DNA of 64,000 nucleotides from Chitinophagaceae bacterium. GTDB taxonomy: Bacteria; Bacteroidota; Bacteroidia; Chitinophagales; Chitinophagaceae. The position numbers and the translations under genes are program-made. The notes below the pieces were generated by a model that worked only from the letters and a program-made list of their open reading frames with translations, was not told where the DNA came from and did not search any database. This document shows positions 8,716-17,836 of the stretch, piece after piece (position 1 is the first letter of the stretch; each line of letters opens with the position of its first letter). The stretch lies in the NCBI GenBank assembly GCA_947488765.1, contig CANLAE010000013.1, positions 1 to 64,000 on the forward strand, written 5' to 3'.

Positions 8716-9771
8716 ATGAAGTATCATTTTTTAAGAATAACTGTTTTAATACTTTGTTGGAATATTGGTTTTAGCCAAACTGCTGCATTAAAATTATTAA
8801 CCACGAATGCTCCTGCGAATGCAAGTTTCAGGGGAATGAGTATTGTTACGGACAATGTAATTTGGGTTAGTGGCAGCAAAGGAAATGTGGGCAGAAGTGC
8901 GGATGCCGGTAAGACCTGGCAATGGATGGTGGTGAAAAATTTTGAGAAAATTGATTTCAGAGACATTCATGCTTTTGATAGTATGACTGCAATAATTATG
9001 GCGATTGATAACCCTGCCAATATTTTGAAAACGACCGATGGCGGTGCAAGCTGGAAAGTGGTATATACGAAAACACAACAAGGTATGTTTTTAGATGCAA
9101 TGGATTTTAATGGCAACAATGGGATTTGTATTGGCGACCCAATTGCACTAGACAGCAGTGGTAAAAAATATTTTTATGTGATTACTACAAATGATGCAGG
9201 TGAAAGCTGGCAGGCAGTTTCGATGGATGCAATGCCTGTGGCAAATAGAGATGAAGAAGCTATTTTTTCGGCGAGTGGGAGTAATATTTTTTTGTTTGAC
9301 AAGGGCTCTAAATATCATTATGCATTTGTTACGGGTGGCAAAATGAGTCATCTTAATTTTATTGGAAAAAACAAAAGGCACAACAAAAGTTATGTAACTC
9401 CTGTACATCAGGGCATTGCATCGGCAGGTGTTTTTTCGATGGCATTTGATGGCAATAAAAACTGGTATGTAGTTGGAGGTGATTACAAACAACCGAATAA
9501 TACTGAAAACAATTTTGCAGGGAAACAAATAAATGATGCTAACTGGAATGCAGCTACTACCCCACCTAATGGATACAGGAGTTGTATAAGATGGATGCAA
9601 AAAAACAAGCTGATTTCTTGCGGTACAAATGGCGTAGACATGAGCAATGATAATGGTAACAACTGGATGAAGGCGAGTGATACAGGTTTTAATGTTTGTA
9701 TGGTATCGCCCAATAAAAAATTGGTATTTTTTGCGGGTGATAAAGGGAGAATTGGTGTATTAACAAATTAA
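8716..9771 (+). CDS. Secreted Asp-box (YCF48-like/BNR) beta-propeller protein
   Basis: 351 aa with a Sec signal peptide (hydrophobic about residues 6-18, cleavage near FSQ). Four Asp-box motifs with the S/T-x-D-x-G-x-x-W pattern recur along the chain: SADAGKTW, TTDGGASW, TNDAGESW and SNDNGNNW. This indicates a beta-propeller like Ycf48 or sialidase-type BNR repeats. Relatives are often mislabelled oxidoreductase. No sialidase catalytic set (FRIP, Tyr/Glu pair) is visible, so a structural or binding role in the periplasm or outside the cell is likelier. It is divergent from tcdA. Confidence 0.75.
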   Translation: MKYHFLRITVLILCWNIGFSQTAALKLLTTNAPANASFRGMSIVTDNVIWVSGSKGNVGRSADAGKTWQWMVVKNFEKIDFRDIHAFDSMTAIIMAIDNPANILKTTDGGASWKVVYTKTQQGMFLDAMDFNGNNGICIGDPIALDSSGKKYFYVITTNDAGESWQAVSMDAMPVANRDEEAIFSASGSNIFLFDKGSKYHYAFVTGGKMSHLNFIGKNKRHNKSYVTPVHQGIASAGVFSMAFDGNKNWYVVGGDYKQPNNTENNFAGKQINDANWNAATTPPNGYRSCIRWMQKNKLISCGTNGVDMSNDNGNNWMKASDTGFNVCMVSPNKKLVFFAGDKGRIGVLTN

Positions 9772-9834
9772 TAATACTATTATTTTAAACCTGCAACACA
9801 ATAAAAAGTCTTTAAAAAAAATAAAACAAATACT

Positions 9835-10164
9835 ATGAAAAAAATCATCGCACTGGCAATTACTGCTACCTTATTTTTCGCTCCTGCAATTTTAAAGGCG
9901 CAAGATAGCACGCACAAAAAAAGTAAGGTAGAACGTATGAAAAACTTTAAAGACAAAGCTAAAAATGCTACTCCCGAGCAAAAGGCAAAAGCAAAAGAAT
10001 TTGCAGAAAAAAGAAAAGAACGTATTGCAAACATGACGCCCGAAGAAAAAGCAAAACATGATGCTAAGAAAAAAGAAATGCAGGAAAAGCTAAGTAAAAT
10101 GACCGCTGAAGAAAAGGAAAAAGCGATAAAGGAAATGAAAGAAAGAAAGAAAAGAAAAGCGTGA
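9835..10164 (+). CDS. Small secreted lysine/glutamate-rich protein
   Basis: 109 aa: a signal peptide (hydrophobic 5-19, cleavage after LKA near 22), then a highly charged helical region. Three near-repeats start with a helix N-cap: TPEQKAKAKEF, TPEEKAKHDAK and TAEEKEKAIKE, spaced about 22-24 residues. It ends in a run of lysine and arginine. The composition suggests a coiled coil or a basic periplasmic protein of a kind common in Bacteroidota. No function can be named. A strong terminator follows at 10212-10238. Confidence 0.65.
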   Translation: MKKIIALAITATLFFAPAILKAQDSTHKKSKVERMKNFKDKAKNATPEQKAKAKEFAEKRKERIANMTPEEKAKHDAKKKEMQEKLSKMTAEEKEKAIKEMKERKKRKA

Positions 10165-10211
10165 GGGTAAGAAAGAAAAATAATTTTTGTATCCCCATAA
10201 TAAAGCAAAAG

Positions 10212-10238
10212 CCAATTTAATTTTTAAATTGGTTTTTT
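10212..10238 (+). terminator. Rho-independent terminator
   Basis: Nine-bp perfect stem (10212-10220 with 10224-10232), loop TTT, followed by six or more T. It ends transcription of the lysine-rich protein gene. Confidence 0.8.
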
Positions 10239-10435
10239 TATTTGTATATCAAACTGATAATTAAGGATTTATAGTTTTAACTAATGGTAATTATTGCTTG
10301 TGGTAGCTTATTAAATAATTGTTTCTTTATGTAATTTTTTTTGCAAAAAGACAAAAAACATAAATATTTGTTAAGTAAATCCCTTTAGAATATTTTTAGC
10401 ACAAATCTTGTGTAGAGATAGGAAAATTAATCAAA

Positions 10436-10726
10436 ATGAAAAAGTACCAGGCTATCATTAAGTTTACAATGGATGATTATTTCATGGGATTTATTCAGTC
10501 GCACCGAACATACATCAATGACCTTTTAAGCAAAGGGTTATTTGAAACTTATGCAGTAAGTATGGAAACACAAACTTGCTGGATTACGATGAATGCAGCC
10601 TCTAAAACAGATGCTGATGCTATTTTGGTAAAATCTCCTTTGTACAAATATTGGACTTATGAAATTGAAGAATTGTTTGTGTATGATAGTCAATTGTACA
10701 AATTACCTGCGGTGCAGTTGAATTAG
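10436..10726 (+). CDS. YciI-like small protein
   Basis: 96 aa, cytoplasmic. The opening MKKYQAIIKF and the segment SHRTYINDLLSKG resemble YciI-like and muconolactone-isomerase-like proteins of the dimeric alpha+beta barrel fold. A residue-level active site cannot be assigned. It stands alone, with about 200 nt of AT-rich sequence before it and a GTT-unit array directly after its stop. It is convergent with cdd. Confidence 0.6.
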   Translation: MKKYQAIIKFTMDDYFMGFIQSHRTYINDLLSKGLFETYAVSMETQTCWITMNAASKTDADAILVKSPLYKYWTYEIEELFVYDSQLYKLPAVQLN

Positions 10727-10731
10727 GTTTT

Positions 10732-10786
10732 TTGAGTTTAAAAGTTTAAGAGGTTAGAGAGTTTAAAGTTTAATAGTTTGGGGGTT
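10732..10786 (+). repeat. Degenerate GTT-unit array, about 7 units
   Basis: Right after the stop of the YciI-like gene the plus strand splits into GTTTAAAA, GTTTAAGAG, GTTAGAGA, GTTTAAA, GTTTAATA, GTTTGGGG, GTTA. It has the same grammar as the array at 7779-7880 and sits between two convergent gene ends. Confidence 0.55.
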
Positions 10787-11270
10787 ACAACAAATCATGT
10801 TTTGTAAAACTAAGTGGCAATAACATACTTGCTTTTTCTATCACAATAACATTCCCTTCTACCCCGCTTAACAATAAACGGAAAGATTGTTGTTGGCGGA
10901 TTTCGTACTCTAACAAACTTTGACGGCACATACCACAAGGTGCAACGGGTTTGTTGCTTTCGGCATTGTGGTTGTGGTAAGTAATTGCCATGGTAACAAT
11001 TGGAATATTGGGATGTAAGGTTGCTGCTGTTGCAAGCAATGATCTTTCGGCACAAATACCTACGGGGTAACTTGCATTCTCTTGATTGGTGCCTGTAACA
11101 ATAGCTCCGTTTTGCAACAATGCTGCTGCTCCCACATAAAATTTGGAATAAGGTGCATAAGCAGATTCGGCAACTTTACGTGCTGTTTCCATTAGTTGAA
11201 AGTCTTGTATAGCAAGTTTTTCAGCAGTTTCTACAACCTGGTACTGAAAGCTGTAATTATTCATTTCCAT
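10785..11270 (-). CDS. cdd: Cytidine deaminase
   Basis: Zinc hydrolase of pyrimidine salvage converting cytidine and deoxycytidine to uridine forms. 161 aa, homotetrameric type by length. The zinc site is complete: CAERS supplies one Cys and the catalytic Glu, and PCGMCRQ supplies two more Cys. The substrate segment YAPYSKFYVGAA is typical. The start is ATG 11270; ATG 11264 is two codons inside. It lies downstream of lepB but is separated from it by a strong terminator, so it probably has its own promoter. Confidence 0.93.
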   Translation of the reverse strand: MEMNNYSFQYQVVETAEKLAIQDFQLMETARKVAESAYAPYSKFYVGAAALLQNGAIVTGTNQENASYPVGICAERSLLATAATLHPNIPIVTMAITYHNHNAESNKPVAPCGMCRQSLLEYEIRQQQSFRLLLSGVEGNVIVIEKASMLLPLSFTKHDLL

Positions 11271-11287
11271 AATAAATATTTAGAGAT

Positions 11288-11319
11288 AAAAAATCCTCAC
11301 AACATTGATTGTGAGGATT
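11288..11319 (-). terminator. Rho-independent terminator of lepB
   Basis: Eleven-bp perfect stem (11292-11302 with 11309-11319), six-nt loop. On the minus strand it is followed by six T. It is located 30 nt past the lepB stop. Confidence 0.85.
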
Positions 11320-11348
11320 CAAATTGTTTTATTTACAATGTAAGATAA

Positions 11349-12884
11349 CTATTTTATTGATTTAAATAATCTATTCCAACGTGGACCTTTATCCCAACTG
11401 AACCAAATTAAAGATGCTTTGCCCACAACATGTGTTTCGGGAACAAAACCCCAGAATCTGCTGTCCTGGCTATTGTGGCGATTGTCGCCCATCATCCAAT
11501 AATAATTGTATTTAAAAGTATAGGTAGTAACGGCTTTGTCATCTACCAATATTGTTCCATTTTTTTCTACTAATGTATGTCCTTCGTATGATGCAATCAA
11601 TCTTCTGTACATGGAAATAGTTGTTGCATTTAAAGGCACAGTAACTCCTTTTTGAGGAATGTACATTGGTCCGTAATTATCTACACTAAAACTATGGTTT
11701 ACGGTATCGAAAGGAAAATATTGGAATGAAGCTTCCGTTTTATCGAAGGGAATAATAAATGGCTGAACAGAAACAACGCCTGGAACTTTGATTAGTTTAA
11801 TTGCATCAGATTCTGTCATGATAAAATTTGCAGATTCCATATTTGCAAATTGTTGGTTGATATCATTTCTATAATCTTCATACTTATCATCAGTTCTGAT
11901 GTTGATACCGTATTGCGATTGCAATGATTCAAAATCTAAACCTTGCTTTGTAGCTTTTACAGTATACGTTCTTTGTGAATTTTCGGGAACAGGTTGTTTG
12001 ATTCCGTTGATAAATAAAATGCCTTCTTTTACCTGAATAGTATCTCCTGCAATGCCTACACAGCGCTTGATATAGTTATCCGTTTTATCTGCAGGATGCA
12101 CCAAAATTGTATCTTCAAAACGAGCCAAAACTTCCTGGCGACCAAATTGTCTTACCAAAGAATAATATGATCTTGCAGAACCAAATTCAGCTTTATTAAT
12201 AACAGTATCACCTTCTGGGAAATTAAAAACAACAACATCGTTCCTTTTTACATCAACGTAACCAGGTAATCTTGTATAATCAATTTGAATCCATTTCAAA
12301 TAAGATGGTGTTTGTGAGGATGGCATTAAGTTGTGTACAAATGGAAAACTTAATGGCGTTTTAGGAATACGTGGACCATAAGCAACTTTATTCACAAAAA
12401 GAAAATCATTTACAAGTAACGTTTTTTCCATACTTCCCGAAGGGATAACATATGCTTCAAAAACAAAACTCCTAATGATTGTTGCAGCAACTACAGCAAA
12501 TACAGCAGCATCAATCCATTCGCGGCTTCCAGGCTTTTTATATCTTTCAAAAACAGGCTTGCCGCCCCATTTGGTATCTTTTGAAAAACCGATATAGGGT
12601 AAATAAAGGAAGGGTAAAAAAGTAAGTAAGGTATGGTGTAATAAATTTGTTTTACCAAAATTCATTACAAAAATTATGGTAATCCAAATGGTGATGAACT
12701 GACCTGCTATTGGAATTAATTGTAACCAAAACCAATATTTCTTGATGTTAGATTGCTCTACAATTATCCAAGTATTGTAAAAAGGGATGAATGCTTTGTT
12801 TGCATCGATACCCATTTTTTTAAACAATCCATAAATACCAACATGCCAACCGATGATACCTATAATTAATAAAACTAATCCCAT
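11349..12884 (-). CDS. lepB: Signal peptidase I
   Basis: Membrane-bound serine protease that removes Sec and Tat signal peptides. 511 aa, long for the family. There are N-terminal membrane segments (about 1-20, 52-75, 80-100), then the anchor preceding the catalytic domain near 122-143. The catalytic Ser is S151 in IPSGSMEKTL and the general-base Lys is K263 in YIKRCVGIAGD. Box E is GDNRHNSQDSRFWGFV near the C-terminus. Extra sequence of about 150 residues between the Lys box and box E is characteristic of Bacteroidota enzymes. The promoter -7 box is at 12907-12914, overlapped upstream by a perfect inverted repeat. Confidence 0.93.
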   Translation of the reverse strand: MGLVLLIIGIIGWHVGIYGLFKKMGIDANKAFIPFYNTWIIVEQSNIKKYWFWLQLIPIAGQFITIWITIIFVMNFGKTNLLHHTLLTFLPFLYLPYIGFSKDTKWGGKPVFERYKKPGSREWIDAAVFAVVAATIIRSFVFEAYVIPSGSMEKTLLVNDFLFVNKVAYGPRIPKTPLSFPFVHNLMPSSQTPSYLKWIQIDYTRLPGYVDVKRNDVVVFNFPEGDTVINKAEFGSARSYYSLVRQFGRQEVLARFEDTILVHPADKTDNYIKRCVGIAGDTIQVKEGILFINGIKQPVPENSQRTYTVKATKQGLDFESLQSQYGINIRTDDKYEDYRNDINQQFANMESANFIMTESDAIKLIKVPGVVSVQPFIIPFDKTEASFQYFPFDTVNHSFSVDNYGPMYIPQKGVTVPLNATTISMYRRLIASYEGHTLVEKNGTILVDDKAVTTYTFKYNYYWMMGDNRHNSQDSRFWGFVPETHVVGKASLIWFSWDKGPRWNRLFKSIK

Positions 12885-12906
12885 ATAATTATTTTAAAGT
12901 TTAGGG

Positions 12907-12942
12907 CAAAAGTAAGGCTATACACAAGAATTGGTATAGCCT
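12907..12942 (-). promoter_or_regulatory. lepB promoter with adjoining inverted repeat
   Basis: On the minus strand TACTTTTG (12907-12914) is a perfect -7 box 22 nt before the lepB ATG. Immediately upstream is a perfect 9-bp inverted repeat, AGGCTATAC-N10-GTATAGCCT (12915-12923 with 12934-12942), exactly in the -33 to -7 spacer. It could be an operator, or the cspA terminator placed against the promoter. Confidence 0.5.
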
Positions 12943-13027
12943 AAATATTTAAAATTGTATAATGCTTGTTAAAAAAAAGCAAAACGCATTAAATAAACTT
13001 TGTTGATTTAAAAAAGGAATTAGCGTA

Positions 13028-13222
13028 TTAGTCGATTTTTCTAACTTTTACTGCTGTTGGTCCTTTTCTACCTTCTTCAACTTCAAATTCTACTTTATCA
13101 TTTTCTGATAGAGTACCTGAAATTAAACCGGTTACGTGTACGAAAACTTCGCCACCATTGTCTGATTTAATGAATCCAAAACCTTTGGTTTCATTAAAGA
13201 ATTTTACTGTGCCTGTTGTCAT
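13028..13222 (-). CDS. Cold shock domain protein
   Basis: 64 aa single cold shock domain, a five-stranded OB fold that binds single-stranded RNA or DNA and melts RNA secondary structure. RNP1 is KGFGFI (14-19) and RNP2 is VFVHV (26-30), both intact, with the N-terminal GTVKFFNE. The start follows a 55-nt AT-rich leader. It is a single gene between the sigma-54 regulator and lepB, all leftward. Whether it is cold-induced cannot be told. Confidence 0.93.
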   Translation of the reverse strand: MTTGTVKFFNETKGFGFIKSDNGGEVFVHVTGLISGTLSENDKVEFEVEEGRKGPTAVKVRKID

Positions 13223-13277
13223 GTTGAATTAAATTTTTATAAATATACTAGTTTTTTTTGTAAATGACCCAAATTCT

Positions 13278-14438
13278 TCAATTATGAAGTACATAATCTT
13301 TAATATCCTCTGAATTTATTGTGTTTTCCGAAAAGATAATCAGCCGCTCAATAACGTTTCTTAACTCTCTTATATTTCCTGTCCAGTTATGTTGTTTAAG
13401 GGCTTCCAAAGCATTTTTATCAATTGATTTTTTCTCCTGACCATACTCTTCTGCAATCTGATGTAAAAAAAAATCTGTTAATAGCGGTATGTCATCTCTT
13501 CTGTTATTTAAAGAGGGAATGTGAATCAATACAATACTTAAACGATGGTATAAATCGAGCCGAAAATTTTTCGTTTCTAATTCAGATAAAAGGTCTTTAT
13601 TAGTAGCTGCCAAAACCCTTACATTCACTGCAATTTCTTTATCGCCGCCCACTCTTGCAATTTTTCCTTCTTGCAATGCACGGAGCACTTTTGATTGTGC
13701 TGCAAGACTCATATCACCAATTTCATCTAAAAACAAAGTGCCATTATCCGCTTGTTCAAATTTGCCAATTCGTTGTTTGATGGCTGAAGTAAAACTCCCT
13801 TTTTCATGACCAAATAATTCGCTTTCAATAAGGTCAGTTGGAATAGCCGCACAATTGACTTCTATAAAAGGACCTTCGTGTCGATTGCTTTTTTCATGAA
13901 TCCAACGAGCCACCAATTCTTTACCACTGCCACTTTCTCCAGTGATTAAGACCCTTGCATCAGTGGGTGCAACTTTATCAATAATTTCTTTTATTTTTTT
14001 GATAGGAATACTTTCGCCAATGATTGGTTGTACCGTACTTATTTTTCGTTTTAATTTCTTTGTCGTTTTTATTAAGCCCAATTTATCAGTTGCATTTTTA
14101 AGTGTTATCAGCAAGCGATTAAGGTCGGGGGGTTTGGGTAAATAATCAAATGCACCTCTTTTTACTGCGTCCACTGCAGTTTCAACATCCCCAAGGCTGC
14201 TGATCATGATAATTGGAATTTCGGCATTTAATTTTTGTGCTTTTGCAAGAAACTCAAGCCCATCCATTTTAGGCATTTTAATGTCGCATAAAACTGCGTC
14301 GTAGGTGTTGATGTAAAATTTATTCCAGCCTTCATCACCATCAACTGCCTCATCAATTACATATCCTTCTTTGCTTAGAATTTCGTTTAAAATTTTACGG
14401 ATATACTTCTCATCATCTATGATCAACAGGTTTAACAT
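13278..14438 (-). CDS. NtrC-type sigma-54 activator without a C-terminal HTH
   Basis: 386 aa response regulator. Receiver domain: acidic pair D8/D9, phospho-acceptor D52, S80 and K102. AAA+ domain: Walker A GESGSGKE (167-174), sigma-54 contact loop GSFTSA (204-209, usually GAFTGA), Walker B GTLFLDEIGD (223-232) and an arginine motif in YHRL. The chain stops at the helical subdomain (RELRNVIERL, then EDIKDYVLHN), with no Fis-type helix-turn-helix. It is predicted to activate sigma-54 RNA polymerase without specific DNA binding. No histidine kinase gene is adjacent. Confidence 0.88.
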   Translation of the reverse strand: MLNLLIIDDEKYIRKILNEILSKEGYVIDEAVDGDEGWNKFYINTYDAVLCDIKMPKMDGLEFLAKAQKLNAEIPIIMISSLGDVETAVDAVKRGAFDYLPKPPDLNRLLITLKNATDKLGLIKTTKKLKRKISTVQPIIGESIPIKKIKEIIDKVAPTDARVLITGESGSGKELVARWIHEKSNRHEGPFIEVNCAAIPTDLIESELFGHEKGSFTSAIKQRIGKFEQADNGTLFLDEIGDMSLAAQSKVLRALQEGKIARVGGDKEIAVNVRVLAATNKDLLSELETKNFRLDLYHRLSIVLIHIPSLNNRRDDIPLLTDFFLHQIAEEYGQEKKSIDKNALEALKQHNWTGNIRELRNVIERLIIFSENTINSEDIKDYVLHN

Positions 14439-14634
14439 ATATCAATGTATTTAATTAATAAATAACCAATATAATGTCGGGGGAAGTATAAGATTAAAGC
14501 TTACAACAAGAAATATTGTATGTAATGTAAATTAGCAATAAAAAGTTAGGTAAAAAAATTTACATCAAAAGTTATAGAAAGGGAATGGTAATTCAAATGA
14601 AAAAATCAACAAAAAAACTAAATAATTAAAAACA

Positions 14635-15255
14635 TCAACTCGTATAACCGTACATTCTTTGTACATCCATCACAATTTTTTCCATATCCAAATCCTTACT
14701 AATCGGATCATAAGTTAGTTTTAAATTGCCGCCAAATATTAATGCAATTGTTTGATAAAACCCGGCTGTGAAAGCGCCTTTGTATTCATCAATAATTTCG
14801 TAACAATTGTTGCCGGTTTGCCTGTTGATTAATTTCATTAAAACCCTTCCCTGATATACAGAAAGTTGTGTAATCTTGTCTGCAAAATCTCTTTTCAATT
14901 CTTTTTCTTTGGACTTGATGATTTTCTTTCTTTCTTGTTTATTAAAAACTCCAACTAATTTTTTATTGATTTCATTGATTACCCTGCTTGCTGTAATTGC
15001 ATATGGATACGTAACATATACTGCATTGCGGAGCCTTGTCCATTCTGCCCAATATCTTTTTTGTGCTTTGGTTAATTTGGTATTTACCTGAACATCGGGC
15101 AAATAACTCATAGGAATAGTATCTCCGGAGGGAGTAATAAAAGCATATACTTTTATAGTATCCAACTGATTGTGTTGTGCATGAGCTCTGTTACTAATAA
15201 CCAATGCCAACAGAGTTGAAACAAAGTAAATAATATTTAAAGAGGTCCTTTTCAT
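14635..15255 (-). CDS. DUF4294 domain-containing secreted protein
   Basis: 206 aa with a signal peptide (hydrophobic 7-20, cleavage after AHA near 26). The mature chain matches DUF4294: YLPDVQV, then TKAQKRYWAEWTRLR and QGRVLMKLINRQTGNNCYEI. The domain is largely helical and lysine-rich; its function is unknown. It is common in Bacteroidota and probably periplasmic. It is 74 nt downstream of ccmF on the same strand, so weak co-transcription is possible. Confidence 0.75.
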   Translation of the reverse strand: MKRTSLNIIYFVSTLLALVISNRAHAQHNQLDTIKVYAFITPSGDTIPMSYLPDVQVNTKLTKAQKRYWAEWTRLRNAVYVTYPYAITASRVINEINKKLVGVFNKQERKKIIKSKEKELKRDFADKITQLSVYQGRVLMKLINRQTGNNCYEIIDEYKGAFTAGFYQTIALIFGGNLKLTYDPISKDLDMEKIVMDVQRMYGYTS

Positions 15256-15328
15256 TGTATTTCAGACACAATTTAAAAATAATTTGTTTAGCAGATAAAA
15301 AATAATTTGCTAGATTTTGTTAAAAAAT

Positions 15329-17776
15329 CTAATCTTTTAAATTTCTTATTCTTTGTCTGACGCTCATAATAAATCCGATAAACATTACCACGACACCTAA
15401 CCATAAAAGTTTAATCATTGGAAACTCCAATACTTTAAGTGTAAGTAAGGTGGTTAAAGATTTACTTTCTTTCACACCAATTTCAAGTTTGCCTAGTTTT
15501 TGGTCTACCACTTTATTAAATTGGACAATCAAATTTTGTGCAACAACTGTATCGGGAATTATTCTTAAAGTTTGATTTTTGATAGCAATACCGGGCCTTA
15601 CAGCGTATCGACTTCCTTCTTTGCTGATTACCTGAATGTCTAAAAACATAGCAGTTTCATCATCGGCAAATTTTTGTTTTTGCTCGGTAGGGTTTAATAA
15701 AATTTTATTGAAAATCATAAATCCATTGCCGTAATAAACTGTATCGCCTGCTTTTAAAACTTCATTTCTAAAATGCGTAGTATCTTTTTTATTGTCTTCT
15801 TTAAAAGAAGTGATGTACACAAAAATATCTTTGAAAAGAAAATGTTTAGCATCAGGATTAGCAGCAAAGCCTTCTGCCCCTTTGTTGTTTTTGATTACAT
15901 CGGGATAAACTTTAAACCCTTTGCTTCCATCTTTGGGTTGGAAGTCAATTTCAAAATATCTTTTTCTGTCTCTTTCATTCAATGAGTCTTTGGTATAAGT
16001 AACCATGTATTGATCCATATCAGTTTTAATTCTTTTGAACAAAGTGGTGTTTTCAGCAGGATCTTCTTGTTTGGTTTTTTCTAAAACATTGATGCCTGTT
16101 TTGTTCCAGCTGAGGACAGTTTTTTTGCCACTGCTGATTAAAATACCCAGTAAGATTAATCCAAATCCGATGTGTGCAACACTTGCACCGGCAACTTTAA
16201 TTTTACCTTTTAAAACAAGCCATATATAGCTTGCATTTGCAACTATTGTATAAACAGCAGCAACAATTGCCAAGTGAATTGCAATTAAGAATCCGATTCC
16301 TTTTTTATCATAACGGATGCCGCCAAAGAAGATGATTAATAATGAAATTACAATTGTAATTATCACCGGAATCATGATTTTCTTTCTCAGGTATTCTTTT
16401 GGAGTATCCTTATATTTAAGGTATTGTGTAAATGCTGTAATAAAACCAAGAATTACCGCAACAAACACTTGAATTTGATTGTGTGTAAACTCAGCATCTT
16501 CGGGCTGTGCAAAGGAATTCTTGAAAATACTTTTTAGAAAGTCAAAGTGTGTAACAATTTTATTAAACACCGGCAATGAGGTAATAAAAATGATTACAAA
16601 TCCAGAAAGGAATAAAATTAAAGCTCCTATAAACATCCAAAATTCTCTGCTAAAAGTTTGCTCTTCTTTTACGATTGTTGGAATGGATTTGTAACGCTTG
16701 AAATACATGAATAATGCAGGTATTAAAAATACCAGAATAAAAATTAATAACTGCCAGTTCATGCCCAAATCTGTGAATGCATGTACTGAAGTATCGCCCA
16801 ATACACCGCTTCTTGTAAGGAAAGTAGAATACAATATGAGCACGAAAGAAATGATGTAGAAAAAATAAGTTGCACGTAAACTGTAGCCGGTATTTTTATA
16901 AATTAAATTGCAATGTAACCCTGCAACCAAAGTAAGCCACGGCACTAATGAAGCATTCTCTACCGGATCCCAAGCCCAATAACCACCAAAGCTTAAACTT
17001 TCATACGCCCACATTGCACCCATCATAATTCCAACACCTAAAATTGCCGCAGAAAATGAAGCCCATGGCAATGAATATTTAATCCATTCGTGTTTGTTGT
17101 TGGTTAATCCTGCAAATGCAAATGCAAATGGAACAACTGTGCTTGCAAAACCTAAAAATAATATGGGCGGATGAATTACCATCCAATAGTTCTGTAATAA
17201 AGTATTTAAGCCATTTCCATCTTTGATTAAACTTAAGTATTCCGGTCTTGAGAAGATTGGTGCATCCATTTCATTTCTCAATAACACAAATGGATTGCTG
17301 CCCACTTTTGCTCCGAAAAAGTACATCCCAATAATCATGGTTGCAAGACAGAATTGAGCAAAACTTACCACCGTCATTACACCTGCTTCCCAGTCTTTTG
17401 ATGTTTTGATTAAAACCCATCCAATTACACAATGCCAAAAGCTCCACAACATAAAGCTACCCTCCTGTCCTTCCCAGAAACAACTTAATAAATACTCTAT
17501 TTGCAGGCTTCTGTCGCTGTGTTGCCATGCATATTTATATTCAAAAAGATGATTAGAAATAATATAGTATAGAACAATAAAAATGGATAATATTGAAATG
17601 GTTTCTAACAAAAAAGAAAACCGTGCAATGCGCAGCCAGCTTTGTTTTTCGCCAATAATGTTGGATTGATTCGCCTTAAAAAAAGCAATGGTAGCCACTA
17701 ATGAAGCTACCAAAGAAAGTACTAAAAAGAATTTTCCAATATCGCCCGGTAGTAAATGTTCGCCTATATATTTCAT
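15329..17776 (-). CDS. ccmF: Cytochrome c biogenesis heme lyase, CcmF/CcsA type
   Basis: 815 aa polytopic membrane protein. The haem-handling WWD signature is present as GGYWAWDPVENASLVPWL, with conserved His residues in neighbouring loops. Many membrane segments precede it, and a large soluble region of about 200 residues lies before a last C-terminal membrane segment. It is predicted to transfer haem from CcmE to apocytochrome c at the outer face of the inner membrane. It follows ccmE by 60 nt, so an operon is likely. The other Ccm genes are not in the window. Confidence 0.9.
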   Translation of the reverse strand: MKYIGEHLLPGDIGKFFLVLSLVASLVATIAFFKANQSNIIGEKQSWLRIARFSFLLETISILSIFIVLYYIISNHLFEYKYAWQHSDRSLQIEYLLSCFWEGQEGSFMLWSFWHCVIGWVLIKTSKDWEAGVMTVVSFAQFCLATMIIGMYFFGAKVGSNPFVLLRNEMDAPIFSRPEYLSLIKDGNGLNTLLQNYWMVIHPPILFLGFASTVVPFAFAFAGLTNNKHEWIKYSLPWASFSAAILGVGIMMGAMWAYESLSFGGYWAWDPVENASLVPWLTLVAGLHCNLIYKNTGYSLRATYFFYIISFVLILYSTFLTRSGVLGDTSVHAFTDLGMNWQLLIFILVFLIPALFMYFKRYKSIPTIVKEEQTFSREFWMFIGALILFLSGFVIIFITSLPVFNKIVTHFDFLKSIFKNSFAQPEDAEFTHNQIQVFVAVILGFITAFTQYLKYKDTPKEYLRKKIMIPVIITIVISLLIIFFGGIRYDKKGIGFLIAIHLAIVAAVYTIVANASYIWLVLKGKIKVAGASVAHIGFGLILLGILISSGKKTVLSWNKTGINVLEKTKQEDPAENTTLFKRIKTDMDQYMVTYTKDSLNERDRKRYFEIDFQPKDGSKGFKVYPDVIKNNKGAEGFAANPDAKHFLFKDIFVYITSFKEDNKKDTTHFRNEVLKAGDTVYYGNGFMIFNKILLNPTEQKQKFADDETAMFLDIQVISKEGSRYAVRPGIAIKNQTLRIIPDTVVAQNLIVQFNKVVDQKLGKLEIGVKESKSLTTLLTLKVLEFPMIKLLWLGVVVMFIGFIMSVRQRIRNLKD

Positions 17777-17836
17777 TTGATTGTTTCTGTATATTTATAA
17801 AAAGTAAATCCTAAAAAAAAGAAAGCAATAGATCAA

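Noticed and set aside
9780-10208. 142-codon minus-strand frame rich in Phe, Leu and Ser
   Set aside because: Mirror image of the A-rich lysine/glutamate protein; it crosses the terminator and has no homology pattern.
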